Both the position numbers and the translations under genes were made by a program. This document shows positions 21,961 through 34,700 of a DNA stretch of 64,000 nt, in pieces. Position 1 is the first letter of the stretch; every line of letters starts with the position of its first letter. The stretch comes from Toxorhynchites rutilus septentrionalis. Its lineage: Eukaryota; Arthropoda; Insecta; Diptera; Culicidae. Where the stretch lies: contig NC_073746.1 in NCBI RefSeq assembly GCF_029784135.1, positions 58,812,097 to 58,876,096 on the forward strand, in the 5' to 3' direction. Under the pieces are notes generated by a model. That model was given only the letters and a program-made list of their open reading frames with translations. It was not told the origin of the DNA and did not search any database.

Positions 21961-23670
21961 TGTTTCATAATTTAAGCCCCAGGCATAAGAACAGTATAAA
22001 TGTTTATTTGCGAGCCAATTTAAGCTCTAGGGTGATACTCGAAAAATAAAAAAATAAAAATTCATATTTGAACAACACCAAAATAATGTTATAAAGAAAA
22101 AGAGACTTGGAATCACAATTTTTTTTGCATCGTGGCATGATTCCATCGTAATCCTGGTTGGCTAACGCACCTGCTTTCTTACGCTCAACATTTTGAAGAA
22201 TAAAAAATACTGCACGAATACAGCTCTCTGGTTTTGTGCTCAACATAATTGATGCGACATCACTCCAATGAATCAAACTCATTCTTTATCTCTCTATCAA
22301 CAACTTTGTGTCACTTTTTTGCAAATCATAAAGCGAAAAAGGAAAACGTTACATATTCACAGAACATGCGAAAAAAAGCCCAACGCGCACACATGCAATT
22401 ACCGCACTATATCCGATGACGAAACTATATCACAACTGTCGAGAACCAACGCTCGTAAATCATATTCAGACTTCCCTCTCCAGCCCAAACCAAAGCGCCC
22501 GGAGGCAGCGACAAGTTTTAATTAGCAAGTAGTTTCCCAGCGCTCCTTTTACTCCCGGTGCCACACGGCCGAGATCGTGAACGCATATACGTACCGTATT
22601 CACCAAAAGCCACACATTTCCTCATTATTTACGACATTTTTAATGCCCTTCAAAGGAACAGATAAAAATCGACTTTATGGTAATTTGTACCACTCGCGCA
22701 CACGAGAAACGGCATAAACTGCACTTCCTTTCGCTGTTCCCCGTAATGATGCTTTTACGGGTCGAAAACACTGGTAAAAGTAGCGATAAAGAGTCTTCTT
22801 TGAACGAGATCTCATCTCGGATCGTCAGCGGACGAAAATGCTGACAGGTTATGTTTTACAAGTGTGACGTCGATTCAGGCTCTGTTCGGGATGAAGAAAA
22901 CATCCCGTGTGCGTATCGGTTCTTATTTTCTCACAGTCCATCAAAGCGACTCCTTTTGAATTGTCCTCGCTCGCCTAATCCATCACCCATGAGAAAAATC
23001 AAAAACCCTAAACTGTCACTTTCTCCTTAATCCCAACGCATCTCTAGAATCGCCGCTCGCTTACCTTTTGAAAGCAATATATCTCGATCTCGAATCTGAT
23101 CCGGCGGTCGATCAATTTCCCTAACTTGACGCGGCTCGATTGTTCTTCGATTGCCGCTTCAGCATGGTGTGGGTGCCTGGCTAGAACCCGGGTGATGATC
23201 GAGCATTCGATATTTGATCCGTCGAGCGCAACGTGAACGTAACAAGACATAGCGCGGCGGTGAAGCGGGGATAACCACCCTCACTAGTGAGCTGGTAACA
23301 TGGGATTAGCTGCTTCCTTCGAACATCGAAACGAGTGTTTTGAGAAGAAACTTTCACACCTGCTTGTAGGTGTGCTGTCACGGGATGGCGATGGATGGGT
23401 AAAATGCCCGTCAACGTCTAATCGATTGCCTAAGAGGATCAATTTTGGAAACACTTTAAGGGTGAGAAGGGTATCCCTGACGGGTTGTGGACGGGCAGAG
23501 TGGCGAGAGATACTCGTACTTTGAGATGTAAATCGTTATTGATATGTTGTTAGCAGAGTTAATCTTCAGAGAAACGCATTGGTGAATACACAGGGTCAGG
23601 GTTGCCAACTATTATTTTCAAAAATCAGGAAGAATGAAAATAAAAATCAGGAAGAAATCAGGGTAGTTTA
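21961..23670. other. Single-copy-looking non-coding DNA
   Basis: The 22.3-23.5 kb part is GC-richer and free of visible repeats. Frames at 22268-22525 and 23181-23524 have no family features. Plausibly intergenic or intronic host DNA. Confidence 0.4.
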
Positions 23671-23672
23671 TA

Positions 23673-23900
23673 TTAGGTTGTCCGGAAAGTTCGTACCGAT
23701 TTATGGGCAATATAATAGCATCATTTATACATAAAGACATACATTTATTCAATTTTATATGCAAAACTTTGTCCCACAATCTTTCGCCGCCTTCCACGCA
23801 GCTCAAAAATTATATCCTTCCAAAATATGTTTGCTTTCTCGTCATTCTATTCAATGCAGCTTTAATGCTGTATTGGCAGGGACTTGAACCTGTTAAAATC
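23673..23900 (-). mobile_element. Mariner-like terminal fragment
   Basis: TTAGGTTGTCCGGAAAGTTC begins right after a TA (23671-23672) and has the form of a mariner TIR. The adjoining sequence, read on the minus strand, could be the decayed end of a transposase frame followed by a short 3' UTR. No catalytic motif is preserved and no opposite TIR is seen. The call rests on the TIR alone. Confidence 0.45.
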
Positions 23901-24377
23901 TGTAGGTGTAATATCCGGTAAGATAAGCTGCCAGACTAATGGAACACATCTAAATTTACATTGAATAATTTTGAAAGTTTGAACTAAATCGCTGTCTTTA
24001 ATTTGTCCAGTTGCGAGCTGTAATCATGGGAACTTACAGATGGCTGAATGGCTTGACTTGATCCCCTCAATATTGGTATCAAATGAAATGATTTGACTAA
24101 TAGAATACAGTACATCATCAAAATATTCCGAAGAAAGTTAGGTCAGAAATAAAAATTTAAAAAAAAGTTGAATGGTTTTATTTTAATGATACAGATAATT
24201 AACTAAAAGCGAGAAAATAATTAGGCAATTTGGATTGGATTTTTCATGATCTGCTATGTCCTACTAGTCGAGCACTTTAATTTGAAATCCATATTGATGA
24301 GGTTTTTTAAAAAAATATATATATATATGACGCCATTTTGTGGTGACGGCCATTTTGGATTTACATTTTTCATAAAT
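23901..24377. other. No gene recognised
   Basis: AT-rich DNA including a short TA microsatellite near 24319-24329. No coding or structural signal. Confidence 0.35.
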
Positions 24378-25690
24378 AACCTACGTATTTCATGTCAACT
24401 CTACTGACCGTTGACAGCACCATTTCAGATAGCAGTGAAACGTTGTGGGTGTAAAGACATGGATCATTTAAGCAACTTTGTGTACTTGAAATATTCGAAA
24501 AAAGATTAGAAAACTTTTTGGAGAAAGCCAAATTTTTTTCCTAATTTATTACACAAAATTATAATATAAAAACATAAAAAATTCTTGTCAAAGGATGAAA
24601 TGTAGGATTTTTTTAAAATTTTCACAAAAAATGCCAAAAATTTTTTGGAAAAAAATTTCCCTGACAAAAAAAAGTTATTTTAAAAATTAAAATTCATTTT
24701 TCTCAAAAACGCATTTTTTATAAAATTCCTAAAAATATATATATGAATAGCTTTTAAACTTTTCAACAAGTCGTCCACACATCGGAAGATGGGTAAATTC
24801 TCACGTTTAAAATGTTCTTGACATGTTTCTAAATAGAGAAAAGTTAGCAGATCATGCAAATTGCGATAATTTATACATAAAAATATAATGAATAGAACAT
24901 TAATATTATTTTTCCGAAGAAAAACATGAAAAAGTTGTTGTTCGAAAAACTTTTTCCATGTAATTGTACCCATTGTCCGATGTGTGCAAAATTTGTTGGA
25001 AATTTTAAGGGCTATTCATATCTATTTTTTTTCGGAATTTTAAAAGCATATTTTTTCGAGAAAAATGAATTTTTATTTTTAAATTTTTATTTACAATGAA
25101 ATTTCTTTCCAAAACATTCTTTGATAATTTTTAATGAAAACCTTAGTAGTTTCCTATATTTCATCCTCTGACCAACTTATTGTAGATCTTATAGTTTTTA
25201 AATTAAGGTTTTTCGAAAAAAGTTAAAAAACTCAAAATTTAAGAAGAAACCAACAAAAAAGTTATCAGACCTACAAAATTTTAGTCAAAGAATGGAATGT
25301 AGGAAATTATTTTGGTTTTCTTTAATAATTACCAAAAATTTTTTGTAAAAAAAAATAATCGGAAAAAAAAATTTGAAAATTAAAATTCATTTTTATCGAA
25401 AACATAAGCTTTTGAAATTCTGGAAAAAAAATAGATATAAATAGCCCTTAAAATTTCCAACAAGTTTTCCATACATCGGACGATGGGCACATTTACATGG
25501 AAAAAGTTTTTCGAACAACAACTTTTTCATGTTTTTCTTTGAAAAAAATACTATCGAATTGAACATTTCGTTACATTTTTATGTATAAATTATCGCATTT
25601 CAAATGCTCTGTTAACATTTCTCTATTTAGAAACATGTCAAACGTGAGAATTTACACGTTTAAAACGTACGTAAAACGTTATTTGAATAA
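24378..25690 (+). repeat. AT-rich palindromic repeat family, copy B (nested inverted and direct units)
   Basis: The left edge, GACAGCACCATTTCAGATAG then CAGTGAAACGTTGTGGGTG, matches copies A and C. Inside, a unit running from TCAAAGGATGAAATGTAGGA to ACACATCGGAAGATGGG (24591-24793) recurs in the same direction at about 25292-25490. Between them (about 24985-25215) the same unit lies in the reverse direction. The 24772-24985 block is also mirrored at about 25462-25660. No coding potential; the transcript would form long AU-rich hairpins. Confidence 0.7.
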
Positions 25691-27110
25691 GCACTAGTTA
25701 TTTAATAAATTTTTTGTGACAAATTGAATTTTTATGCACCAGCCTTTGAGAGAGGCGAGTTTAAAAAACTTCATAGTTATATTTAAAATATTTTAGGTTT
25801 TCACTATTTTTATGTTTCTTGAGATATCTCTGCACATTCTTAACCAAACTTCAATGTCTAAATACCATTGAATGTCTAAATACCATTGAATTATATGCTC
25901 GTTTAAAGAGCCGTGGGTAGACCTACGTTTCATTTTGTAATTCATGAGAAACGAGCATTTGAAAAATCGTTGTCACGTCACAAAAATAGAGCATTTTTTT
26001 AGTTTATCAGATGAGCATAGGTAAAAACATGTTTATTCTTGGGTTTCTCTGTGCAAACAATGAAGGTCAACATCCCACGAAATTTGGTTGAGATCGGTTC
26101 ACAAATAGAGGAGTATCAACTGTCTCCAGAAGTTGTTGTCACGTCACGAAAAGTATTGGATCCATTCCAGTGTGACGTAACAACATTTTGACTCACTACA
26201 AACACTTTTTTTGCTTATTCATTTCATCATCATCATCAAATTAAACGATGTTATAGTAAATTTAATAAAATTTCCGACAAGAATCATCAGTTGGAGAATA
26301 TTTTATAGTTAGATTGGCTTGTTGTCAGTCAAATACTTTTGTGACATGGCAACACCTGACTTATTGCTGTTTCGAACTGTTGAACATTAATGATTGATTT
26401 AATTAATTACAGTTCCATTTCAAAACATGCAAGAGATCTTTCTCCTATGTTTCATCAACAATGTATGAACGTAGATAATATAATATATTATCTCAGTTCA
26501 ACTTCCGGTTTGCTGATGGTAGTATTGAAAGCTAAAAAAAGTATGGAGAACCCATACGATATGCGCTTACCAGTGGGAGTTGAATATCGTATTCCGATGC
26601 CATTTTGGAATCGAGGATGGTGACTTCCGGTTCGTTAAAAACGGATATAATAGACCGGGAATGGCATGAAATCTCACAATACGATCGTGAATGGTAATGT
26701 TGGTATATATCCATGGTTGCGCGAAGGGGAATAAAATAAGAATAATGTTTGATAGTGAAAGATAGGATTTAAGTGAGAGGGAGATAATGTTTGAGTGGAA
26801 AGAACATAGCCTCAGAGCGACGTGTGTGGAGTTATACAAAGAAAGTGCACATACAAATGCACCCGGAAACTTCAACGATTAACAATCAACGATCAAAGTC
26901 AACGTCAAAGTCAAAGTCATCTTCAACACGCAAACATAAACTCTTTTGCACAGGTATATGCGCATACAAAGAGTTTATCAAAAGTTTCTGATAGCAAAAT
27001 CAAATGCGTTCCCCCCTGTAGTGAGCGCCACTCGATGAACCAGGATTGTGCTAGCCATTGATGGCAAGCGCCAGAGTGAACGTGTTAAACAATCACGATA
27101 TAAAAACTGG
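25691..27110. other. No gene recognised; small tandem and CRE-like repeats
   Basis: An 18-bp unit AATGTCTAAATACCATTG is perfectly duplicated at 25853-25888. GTCACGTCAC occurs near 25973 and 26138, with a reverse-oriented GTGACGTAAC near 26172. A GTCAAA/GTCAAC hexamer run lies near 26896-26920. Frames at 26390-27061 show no family features. Confidence 0.4.
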
Positions 27111-27560
27111 AGGTCGGTTTAGGACCACCCCGACTTTTCCCAAATAAAGACATACTGTGTATTGCAGATAACACGTGGATACAATTTAAATAGCTTATTT
27201 TGATGAACATATAATAAACAATTAAAACTGCTTTGTTTCGCAATGTTTCACAATCTAAAAGAACATAGAACTCATTTGGCACACAGGTCGAATATATTTC
27301 TTCTTTGCTTTTGAAGGAATGAAAACGTAAAATGGCGCTAAAACGCTAGAATGAAGAGAGCCAGAAAAAAGTCACCATATTATCAAATTGTCAGCGTTAT
27401 GATACCTTTCATTTGACACTATTGAAAATTCAGTATGAAGCACCGTTCCTCAGATACAAAAGGAGGGTAGGTTCAGGACCACCGGTTGCGTTAGGACCAC
27501 CTTCTCCTATAGGATGGACTTTTAGAAGGGGAAGGGGAGATCTCAGAGGAAAGTAAAAAG
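27111..27560. repeat. Region with three AGGACCACC motifs
   Basis: TTTAGGACCACC (near 27118), TTCAGGACCACC (near 27473) and GTTAGGACCACC (near 27490) occur in one orientation. This resembles the subterminal-repeat texture of the TA-flanked elements elsewhere in the window. Termini were not identified. Confidence 0.3.
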
Positions 27561-27576
27561 TATTCAGAGTGATTAA

Positions 27577-28265
27577 CTCAAAGCACTTAAAGCTCTAAAT
27601 GCTTTTAAATGCTCCTCAAAAATTGTCTGGGAATGCATTCTCCTCTTACGGCAACTAAGTCGGATAAGTTCGGTACAACTGTACTGGATTCCTGGCCATT
27701 GTGGCATAGAGGGAAACGAGCGAGCAGATGAACTTGCCAGGAACGGCTCAAGCTCACCTTTCACTGGTCCAGAACCATTCTGTGGAATTTCTGACTGTGT
27801 GTTGAAAGGTGAGCTGAAGAACTGGGAAGACCGGGAAGTGTTAGCCAACTGGTTAGCGGTACAACTTAACCAGTCAAAAAAAAAAAAAATTATCACGCCG
27901 AGTGTTAAAATTACTCAACAATTGCTGAGTATTAATAAGAAAGACTTAGGCACAATCACAGGCCTTATAACAGGACACTGTCCGAGAAAATACCATCTCA
28001 AAAACATAGGTTTAGTGCAAGATGATATTTGTCGTTTTTGTAATACCGAAAGCGAAACCTTGGAACATTTGCTCTGTAATTGTGGAGCTCTAACTAGACG
28101 CAGACTTCAATACCTTGATAAGGCTATTCTGGAGCCCAAGGAAATTTGATCTGCGTTGCCGATCAGGATTATAAAATTTATCAAACAGAGTATTCCTGTT
28201 TGGCACCTATCTCGCTATAGCTTTCAGTCTACTTCTTCATCAATAAGCAGTAGGTAAGCTTGAAG
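27577..28265 (+). pseudogene. LINE RNase H / C-terminal remnant with 3' UTR
   Basis: One frame from 27577 to 28149 encodes ALKALNAFKCSSKIVWECIL, then QLYWIPGHCGIEGNERADEL, the RNase H motif around the conserved GH-GNE-AD. It ends with a cysteine/histidine cluster CRFCNTESETLEHLLCNC of the kind that closes RNase H-bearing LINEs. The frame starts after a stop (27574-27576) and lacks the first RNase H Asp, so only the end of ORF2 survives. An A-run at 27887-27898 is in frame. The tail to about 28265 is 3' UTR, abutting the BEL fragment. Confidence 0.75.
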
Positions 28266-28299
28266 TGGAGTATAAAAAAATGGGATATACATCATAGAC

Positions 28300-29535
28300 A
28301 TGATTTTGGGAATTGAGCACTTTTTCTCATTTTTTCAAACCGCAAAACGAATAAACCTAGCTGCATCCCTACCTATACTCATCGACAGCGTTTTTGGGTG
28401 GCTAGTTACCGGTTCCACCAGCAGGATTCTTCCTGCAGGGGTGAATACTTTTTGCTCTATTGTAGCCAAATCCCTACTCAACATCGAAGAAAGCATAGAG
28501 AGGTTCTGGAAGGTCGAAGAGGTACAAACGCAATCCGATTATTCGCTCGAGGAGAAACAGTGTGACGAATTTTTTGCATCTACGACGTCCAGGAATTCGG
28601 AAGGGAGATATGTTGTACATTTACCTCGACGGTCTAATTTTCATGAACTGATAAGCGATTGCAAATCAATGGCACTACATCGTTTCAACCTTCTCGAACG
28701 AAGGCTCGAACGCAATCCTGAATTAAAAGTAGACTATCACAAGTTTATGGCAGAATACCTCTCTCTTGGACATATGCGACGCGTTCCGATAGACGGCGAA
28801 AAATGTTCCGGAGCATACTACCTTCCGCATCATCCGGTGCTGAAAGAAGCGAGCACCACGACGAAAATTAGAGTCGTCTTCGACGGCTCGGTCAAGAACT
28901 TTACAGGATACTCCCTTAACGATGCGCTCTTAGTAGGTCCTGTAGTGCAGAACGATCTATTATCAATAATACTTCGATTCCGTACATTTCTGGTGGCATT
29001 GGTCGGTGACATCGCCAAGATGTACCGGCAGGTTTTGATCCATCCGAACGATACATCCTTACAAAGAATTTTGTGGCGATTTGATGCAGCGGACCCAATA
29101 GAAACCTACGAACTATTGACGGTCACATATGGCTTAAGTCCTTCTTCATTTCTTGCTACCCGCACACTGCAGCAATTGGCTGTTGATGAGGGCAGAGAAT
29201 ATCCACTTGGTGCGCCCGCTCTACAACAAAACTTTTATGTAGACGACTTTATTGGTGGAGCGCAATCAGTCGAAGAAGCCGTTCAACTGAGAACAGAATT
29301 AAGTGAGCTCCTCGTGAAAGGAGGTTTTGAGCTTCGAAAGTGGGCGTCCAATCAGCTATCCGTTCTTTCAGGTTTGACGTCAGAACAGGTAGGAACGCAA
29401 TCTTCGATTAAAATTAATGATAATGAAATGGTAAAAGCCCTGGAATCACCTGAGAACCTGAGACGGATAACCTACGGTTCGGCTACTTCATGTAACTGCA
29501 TATGTCCTCAGATTCATCACCAATCTTCGCAATAA
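28300..29535 (+). pseudogene. BEL/Pao reverse transcriptase region
   Basis: The 411-residue frame opens with ILGIEHFFSF and VFGWLVTGS, the segment before the RT in BEL pol. It continues through EKCSGAYYLPHHPVL, IRVVFDGS, LVALVGDIAKMYRQVLIHP (motif A Asp) and YGLSPSSFLATRTLQQLA (motif B). The catalytic box YVDDFIGG is at residues 313-320 (29236 onward). The reverse transcriptase would copy genomic RNA into cDNA. After WASN and LSGLTS the frame runs into the deletion junction and stops at 29535. The upstream frame is open only to 28276, so ATG 28300 is not a true protein start. Confidence 0.85.
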
Positions 29536-31036
29536 ATCCCGTACGGAGCCCATCCCTTGGATTAGCCCACTTTCCAGTATTTCGTTGACTGCTGAACACC
29601 TAAACATCGCCGAACGGACGTTGGTTCAATTAGCTCAAGCAGATGCATTCTTCGAGGAAATTCGAGATTTGCAAAATAACAAAACTGTCGGGAAGCGATC
29701 GTCGACTCGCCTACTGACTCCATTTCTAGACCTTGACGGAACCATGCGGGTAGGGGGGAGGTTAAACTTGTCAGACCAGCCTTTTTCAGTCAAACATCCC
29801 GCTCTTTTACCATGTAATCATCCCTTATCCCATCTACTTGCCAAATCATACCACCTATCGCTCATTCACGGTGGCGGCCGTCTCACTCTCGCGACTATGA
29901 GAGAAAAATACTGGCCCATTCAAGGCCGCCGACTCGTCCGTAGTGTTCTTCGCAATTGTTACCGATGCGCCCGAGCCAACCCCGTGCTAATAAGCCAACA
30001 CATCGGACAGCTTCCACTACACCGAATTACTCCCGCCCGACCATTTGCCGTCACTGGGATGGATTATGCTGGACCGGTTTACTTGAAGCCCATCCATAAG
30101 CGAGCTGCCTCGCCGAAAGCGTATATATGCATTTTTATATGTTTCTGTACCAAGGCAGTGCACATTGAATTGGTCAGTGACCTATCAACGTCAGCTTTTC
30201 TGGCCACACTTCGTCGGTTCATAGCCCGTCGCGGACGGCCAACCGACCTGTATTCCGACAACGGTAAAAATTTTCAAGGCGCTTGTAACGAGCTCGAAGA
30301 CTTATACCGAATGCTGCAGGATGAAGAGAAGATTCATCAGATCACAACGAACCATATCAGCGAGCAAATCACTTGGCATTTCAGTCCACCGAAAGCCCCA
30401 CATTTCGGGGGACTGTGGGAGTCAGCGGTGAAAGTGGCAAAGTGTCAACTATACCGTCAACTCGGCAATTCCAAGCTGTCCTTCGAAGACCTCACCACTG
30501 TGCTGACACAAATCGAATCCAGCATGAATTCGCGGCCCTTAGTACCACTGAGCGAGGACCCAAATGACATCACCGCGTTAACTCCTGCGCACTTCTTGAT
30601 CGGTGATTCTTTGCAATTGCTTCCGGAACAAGACTTGCATAGAACACCACTAAATCGCCTCGTTGAACGTTATCAACAAATCCAGGGAATCTATCAACAG
30701 TTCTGGCATCATTGGAAGAAAGAGTATCTTCAGGAGCTTCAACGGGATACGAAAACCTGTCACCCCAATACGGATATCCAACCAGGAAGACTAGTTGTAC
30801 TGATGGATGAGTTTCAAATGCCAGTTAAATGGCCACTAGCTCGAATAATTGCTGTTCATCCTGGAAAGGACAAGTTAGTACGCGTTGTTTCATTGCGCAC
30901 CGGACGAGGAGTGATCGTGCGACCAATTACAAAAATTTGTTTGCTGCCGATGGAAGAAACCAAGGACAATCAGGGATCGACGGAATATGAGCAAGCGGCG
31001 ATGCCAACGAACACACTTCCAGAGAGTTCTCGTTGA
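29490..31036 (+). pseudogene. BEL/Pao integrase region
   Basis: The frame is open from upstream of the ATG at 29585. It carries the H2C2 zinc finger (SYHLSLIHGG then NCYRCARANP) and the integrase core: Asp in GMDYAGPVY (residue 160 counted from 29585), Asp in DLYSDNGKNF (residue 225) and Glu in GGLWESAVKVAK (residue 279). These three would coordinate the metal for cDNA insertion. The C-terminal part contains GDSLQLLPE and PVKWPLARI, as in BEL integrases. This half looks intact, but it is cut off from RT by the upstream deletion and frame change. Confidence 0.85.
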
Positions 31037-31581
31037 TGATGGTTCAGTTCAGGATGTAATATAATTGAAAACAATGTTTTCAATGTGGCGGCGATGTTGC
31101 ATACCGACCTTACGTGCGGTGTAAAGACGTTGTCAAATCGTTGCAACCTAATCCAGCGCAGAACATCATACAGATACAACTTTCAACAATTGTCTATTGT
31201 CCTTCTATGATGTGGAATTAAAATATAGGAATGTAGTACTTCTTCCATGTTCGATTTCAGAATTGTGCAGACGTGTATTTAATAAAAATTTATTCCTTTT
31301 GACTGTCACCATATTTCTTGCGAAATCAAATAAATCAGTTTTTGGTTCAACAAATGATGATTTAAGATTTTTACGGATTAATTCTGATTATTTTGATATT
31401 TTTTGTCAATAATTTCCTATTTTTTGTTTAATAATGTTCGAAAATAAAAGTATATTATTTTCATTGCATTCTTTAGATTTCATTCAGTCTTCTTTCAGCC
31501 AAAAATTACAGTTTTAAAAACTCTTCCACGAACGAATAATCAATTTTTAGAACAAAAAAAAAAATAAAATTTGATGTTTAC
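31037..31581. other. Possible 3' LTR remnant and AT-rich flank
   Basis: TTTTCAATGTGGCGGCGATG follows the BEL frame and could be LTR sequence. There is no second copy to confirm it. The rest is AT-rich with several AATAAA sites (for example near 31280). It ends at the target site of the next LINE, ATGACATGAA at 31582-31591. Confidence 0.35.
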
Positions 31582-31592
31582 ATGACATGAAT

Positions 31593-31748
31593 TTGTCTGA
31601 CCTTTTGGACCAAATCTTCAAGTGTTTTAATGTTTCTGACTCCATCAGAACCCTTGTCATCTCAATGCTTCCAGTATTAAAGACAATTTTGCAACAATTG
31701 ATGCAAACATGGCCCCTCCTTGCAATGATTATCTCTCTTGATGTCTAA
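31593..31748 (+). pseudogene. I-clade LINE copy 1, ORF1 C-terminal remnant
   Basis: The frame reads LSDLLDQIFKCFNVSDSIRT and continues to a TAA at 31746-31748. LSDL-D-I- matches the end of ORF1 in copy 2 (LALSDLVDNILNALNINDPL). All upstream ORF1 sequence, including the zinc knuckles, was lost by 5' truncation on insertion. The ORF2 ATG at 31741 lies inside the last ORF1 codons, in the arrangement ATGTCTAA. Confidence 0.7.
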
Positions 31749-34700
31749 TTCAAATAGAGAGGTCGGAGATATCACTGTTTTACAGTGGAATTGTCGTAGT
31801 CTTATCCCTAAATTGGATACATTCAAAATTTTAATTCATAACTACAATTGTGATGTTTTTGCTCTGTCCGAAACTTGGCTTTCTTCGCGAGATGATCTCT
31901 CTTTCCACGATTTTAATATTATACGCTTGGACCGTGATGATAGATACGGAGGGGTGCTTTTGGGGATCAATAAGTGCCACTCATTTTTTAGAATTGACCT
32001 TCCACCTATTGGAGGGATCGAAGCTGTTGCTTGTCATGCAAACATCAGAGGCAAAGACCTCTGTATTGTCAGCTTGTATTGGCCTCCGAGAGCTGCGGTT
32101 AGCCGCAAACAACTTGATGACATGTGCTCAATCCTTCCTGAGCCACGATTGATCTTGGGAGACTTCAACTCTCACGGAACTGCCTGGGGGGAACAGTACG
32201 ACGACAATCGTTCATTGTTGATATATGACCTTTGTAACAGCTTCAATATGACCGTTTTGAACACTGGGGAAACAACACGTGTACCTAAACCTCCTGCTAA
32301 CCCAAGTGCTCTTGACCTCTCGCTTTGCTCGAATTCACTATCGTTAGATTGCAAGTGGAATGTAATCCAGGACCCCAACGGTAGTGATCACTTGCCAATC
32401 AAAATTTCCATCACCATTGGATTGAATTCTTCTGAATCTATAAACATGGTATATGACCTCACAAGACACATTGACTGGAAAAAATATGCGGATGCGATTG
32501 CTCTAGCCATCAATTCCAGAGATGGTTTACCTCCATTGGAGGAGTATAACTTCCTTCATCGTTTGATCTATGACAGCGCGGTTCGCGCTCAAACGAAACC
32601 CATCCCAGGTTCCACCATTTCCCGAAGGCCTCCCAATCTATGGTGGGATAGCCAATGTTCCAAGCTTTATGTAGAAAAATCGAATGCATTTAAAGCTTTT
32701 CGGAAACGTGGAACCCCTGGAAATTTTCAAACGTATTTAGCCCTTGAAGATCAATTTAAAAACTTAATCAAAGGGAAAAAACGTGCTTATTGGCGAAATT
32801 TCGTGGGAGGTTTGTCACGAGAAACGTCAATGAAAAAATTATGGAAAGTGGCTCGAAACATGAGAAATCGCTCTTCAACGAATGAAAGCGAAGAATATTC
32901 ACATCGATGGATTTTTAATTTTGCACGGAAGGTTTGTCCTGATTCCGCTCCTGTGCAAAAAATTGTTCGAGATATACCACAAGGTAGGTGCGATCTTGAT
33001 TCCGAGTTTTCGATGGTAGAATTCTCTCTTGCTCTGCTCTCATGTAACAATTCTGCTCCGGGATCGGATAGAATTAAGTTCAACTTGCTGAAAAACCTCC
33101 CTGATGTGGCGAAACATCGCTTGTTGAATTTATTCAATCGGTTTCTGGAGAATAATATTGTTCCAGATGATTGGAGACAAGTACGAGTTATAGCTATTCA
33201 AAAACCCGGAAAACCCGCGTCCGACTTCAATTCGTACCGCCCAATAGCAATGCTGTCTTGTATACGGAAATTGTTGGAGAAAATGATCTTGTTTCGCCTT
33301 GATCGATGGGTTGAAACGAATGGCCTACTCTCAGATACACAATATGGGTTCCGCAGGGGCAAGGGGACGAATGATTGTCTTGCGTTGCTTTCTTCAGAAA
33401 TTCAAATGGCTTACGCCGAAAAAAAACAAATGGCTTCAGTATTCTTGGACATAAAGGGGGCCTTCAATTCTGTTTCAATAGAGGTTTTGTCGGACAAATT
33501 ACACTCTCGGGGTCTGCCGCCTCTATTGAATAATATGTTATATAACTTGCTTTGTGAGAAACATTTGAACTTTTCTCACGGAGATTCGGCAGTAAGTCGG
33601 GTCTCTTACATGGGCCTCCCCCAGGGCTCATGTTTAAGCCCCCTTTTGTACAACTTCTATGTAAGCGACATCGACAATTGCCTTACACAAAATTGCAGCC
33701 TAAGACAACTTGCAGATGATGGAGTGGTGTCTGTCGTAGGACCAAACGAATCCGACCTGCAAGGACCCTTACAAGATACTTTGAACAATTTTTCAACCTG
33801 GGCCATTGGGCTAGGGATCGAATTCTCCACGGAGAAAACAGAGATGGTGGTTTTTTCTAGGAAGCATAGACCAGCAAAACCAAAGCTTCAACTTTTGGGT
33901 AAACCGATCACTCATGCTATGTCATTCAAGTATCTTGGGGTTTGGTTCGACTCCAAATGTACTTGGGGGGGCCCATATTAGGTATCTGAGTAAAAAATGC
34001 CAACAAAGAATAAACTTTCTCCGTACAATTACCGGCACCTGGTGGGGAGCCCACCCAGAAGATCTTATAATGTTGTATCGAACAACTATTCTCTCAGTGA
34101 TGGAGTATGGCAGTTTCTGTTTTCAATCAGCTGCCAAAACACACCTCATTAAACTCGAGCGAATTCAGTATCTTTGTCTCCGTATTGCGTTGGGATGTAT
34201 GCCCTCAACGCATACCATGAGTCTCGAGGTTTTGGCAGGCCTACTCCCACTAAAAGATCGCTTCAAATTATTATCTCTTCGGTTCTTCATCCGGTGTAAG
34301 GTCATGAACCCATTGGTGATCGGAAATTTCGAGCAGCTGATCGAGCTAAATTTTCACTCCGGATTCATGAGTTCATATCATGAATTCATCTCCATGCAGG
34401 TTGATCCTTCTTCGTATATTCCCAACCGTGTTTGTTTCCCTGACTACATCAATTCCTCTGTGCATTTTGATCTGTCCATGAAGCAAGATATCCATGGATA
34501 TTCAGATTACCAACGATCGAGGATCGCTCCAACGATCTTCGATGAAAAGTATGGGGGTATCAATTGCGATAATATGTACTTTACTGATGGGTCCACTATA
34601 AACGAGTCCACAGGATTTGGAGTGTTCAACGAATTTTTTAGCACCTCACACAGTCTTCAGAATCCTTGCTCAGTGTATATTGCTGAATTGGCAGCAATTC

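Larger units (their letters stand above)
28280..31036 (+). mobile_element. BEL/Pao LTR-retrotransposon pol fragment with internal deletion
   Basis: The fragment spans a pre-RT segment, the RT, and then the zinc finger and integrase. The order is that of BEL/Pao elements, but the 5' end (LTR, gag, protease) is missing. The segment between RT and integrase is also missing: the frame changes at about 29480-29490, where the sequence jumps from the end of RT to the VTAYVLRFITNLRNKSR block that precedes integrase. No LTR pair was found. The 3' sequence after 31036 begins GGTTCAGTTCAGGATGTAAT and may hold an LTR start near 31055, unproven. Confidence 0.85.

Noticed and set aside
31055..31195. BEL 3' LTR (TGTAAT...CAACA)
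   Set aside because: There is no second LTR copy in the window, so boundaries cannot be supported.
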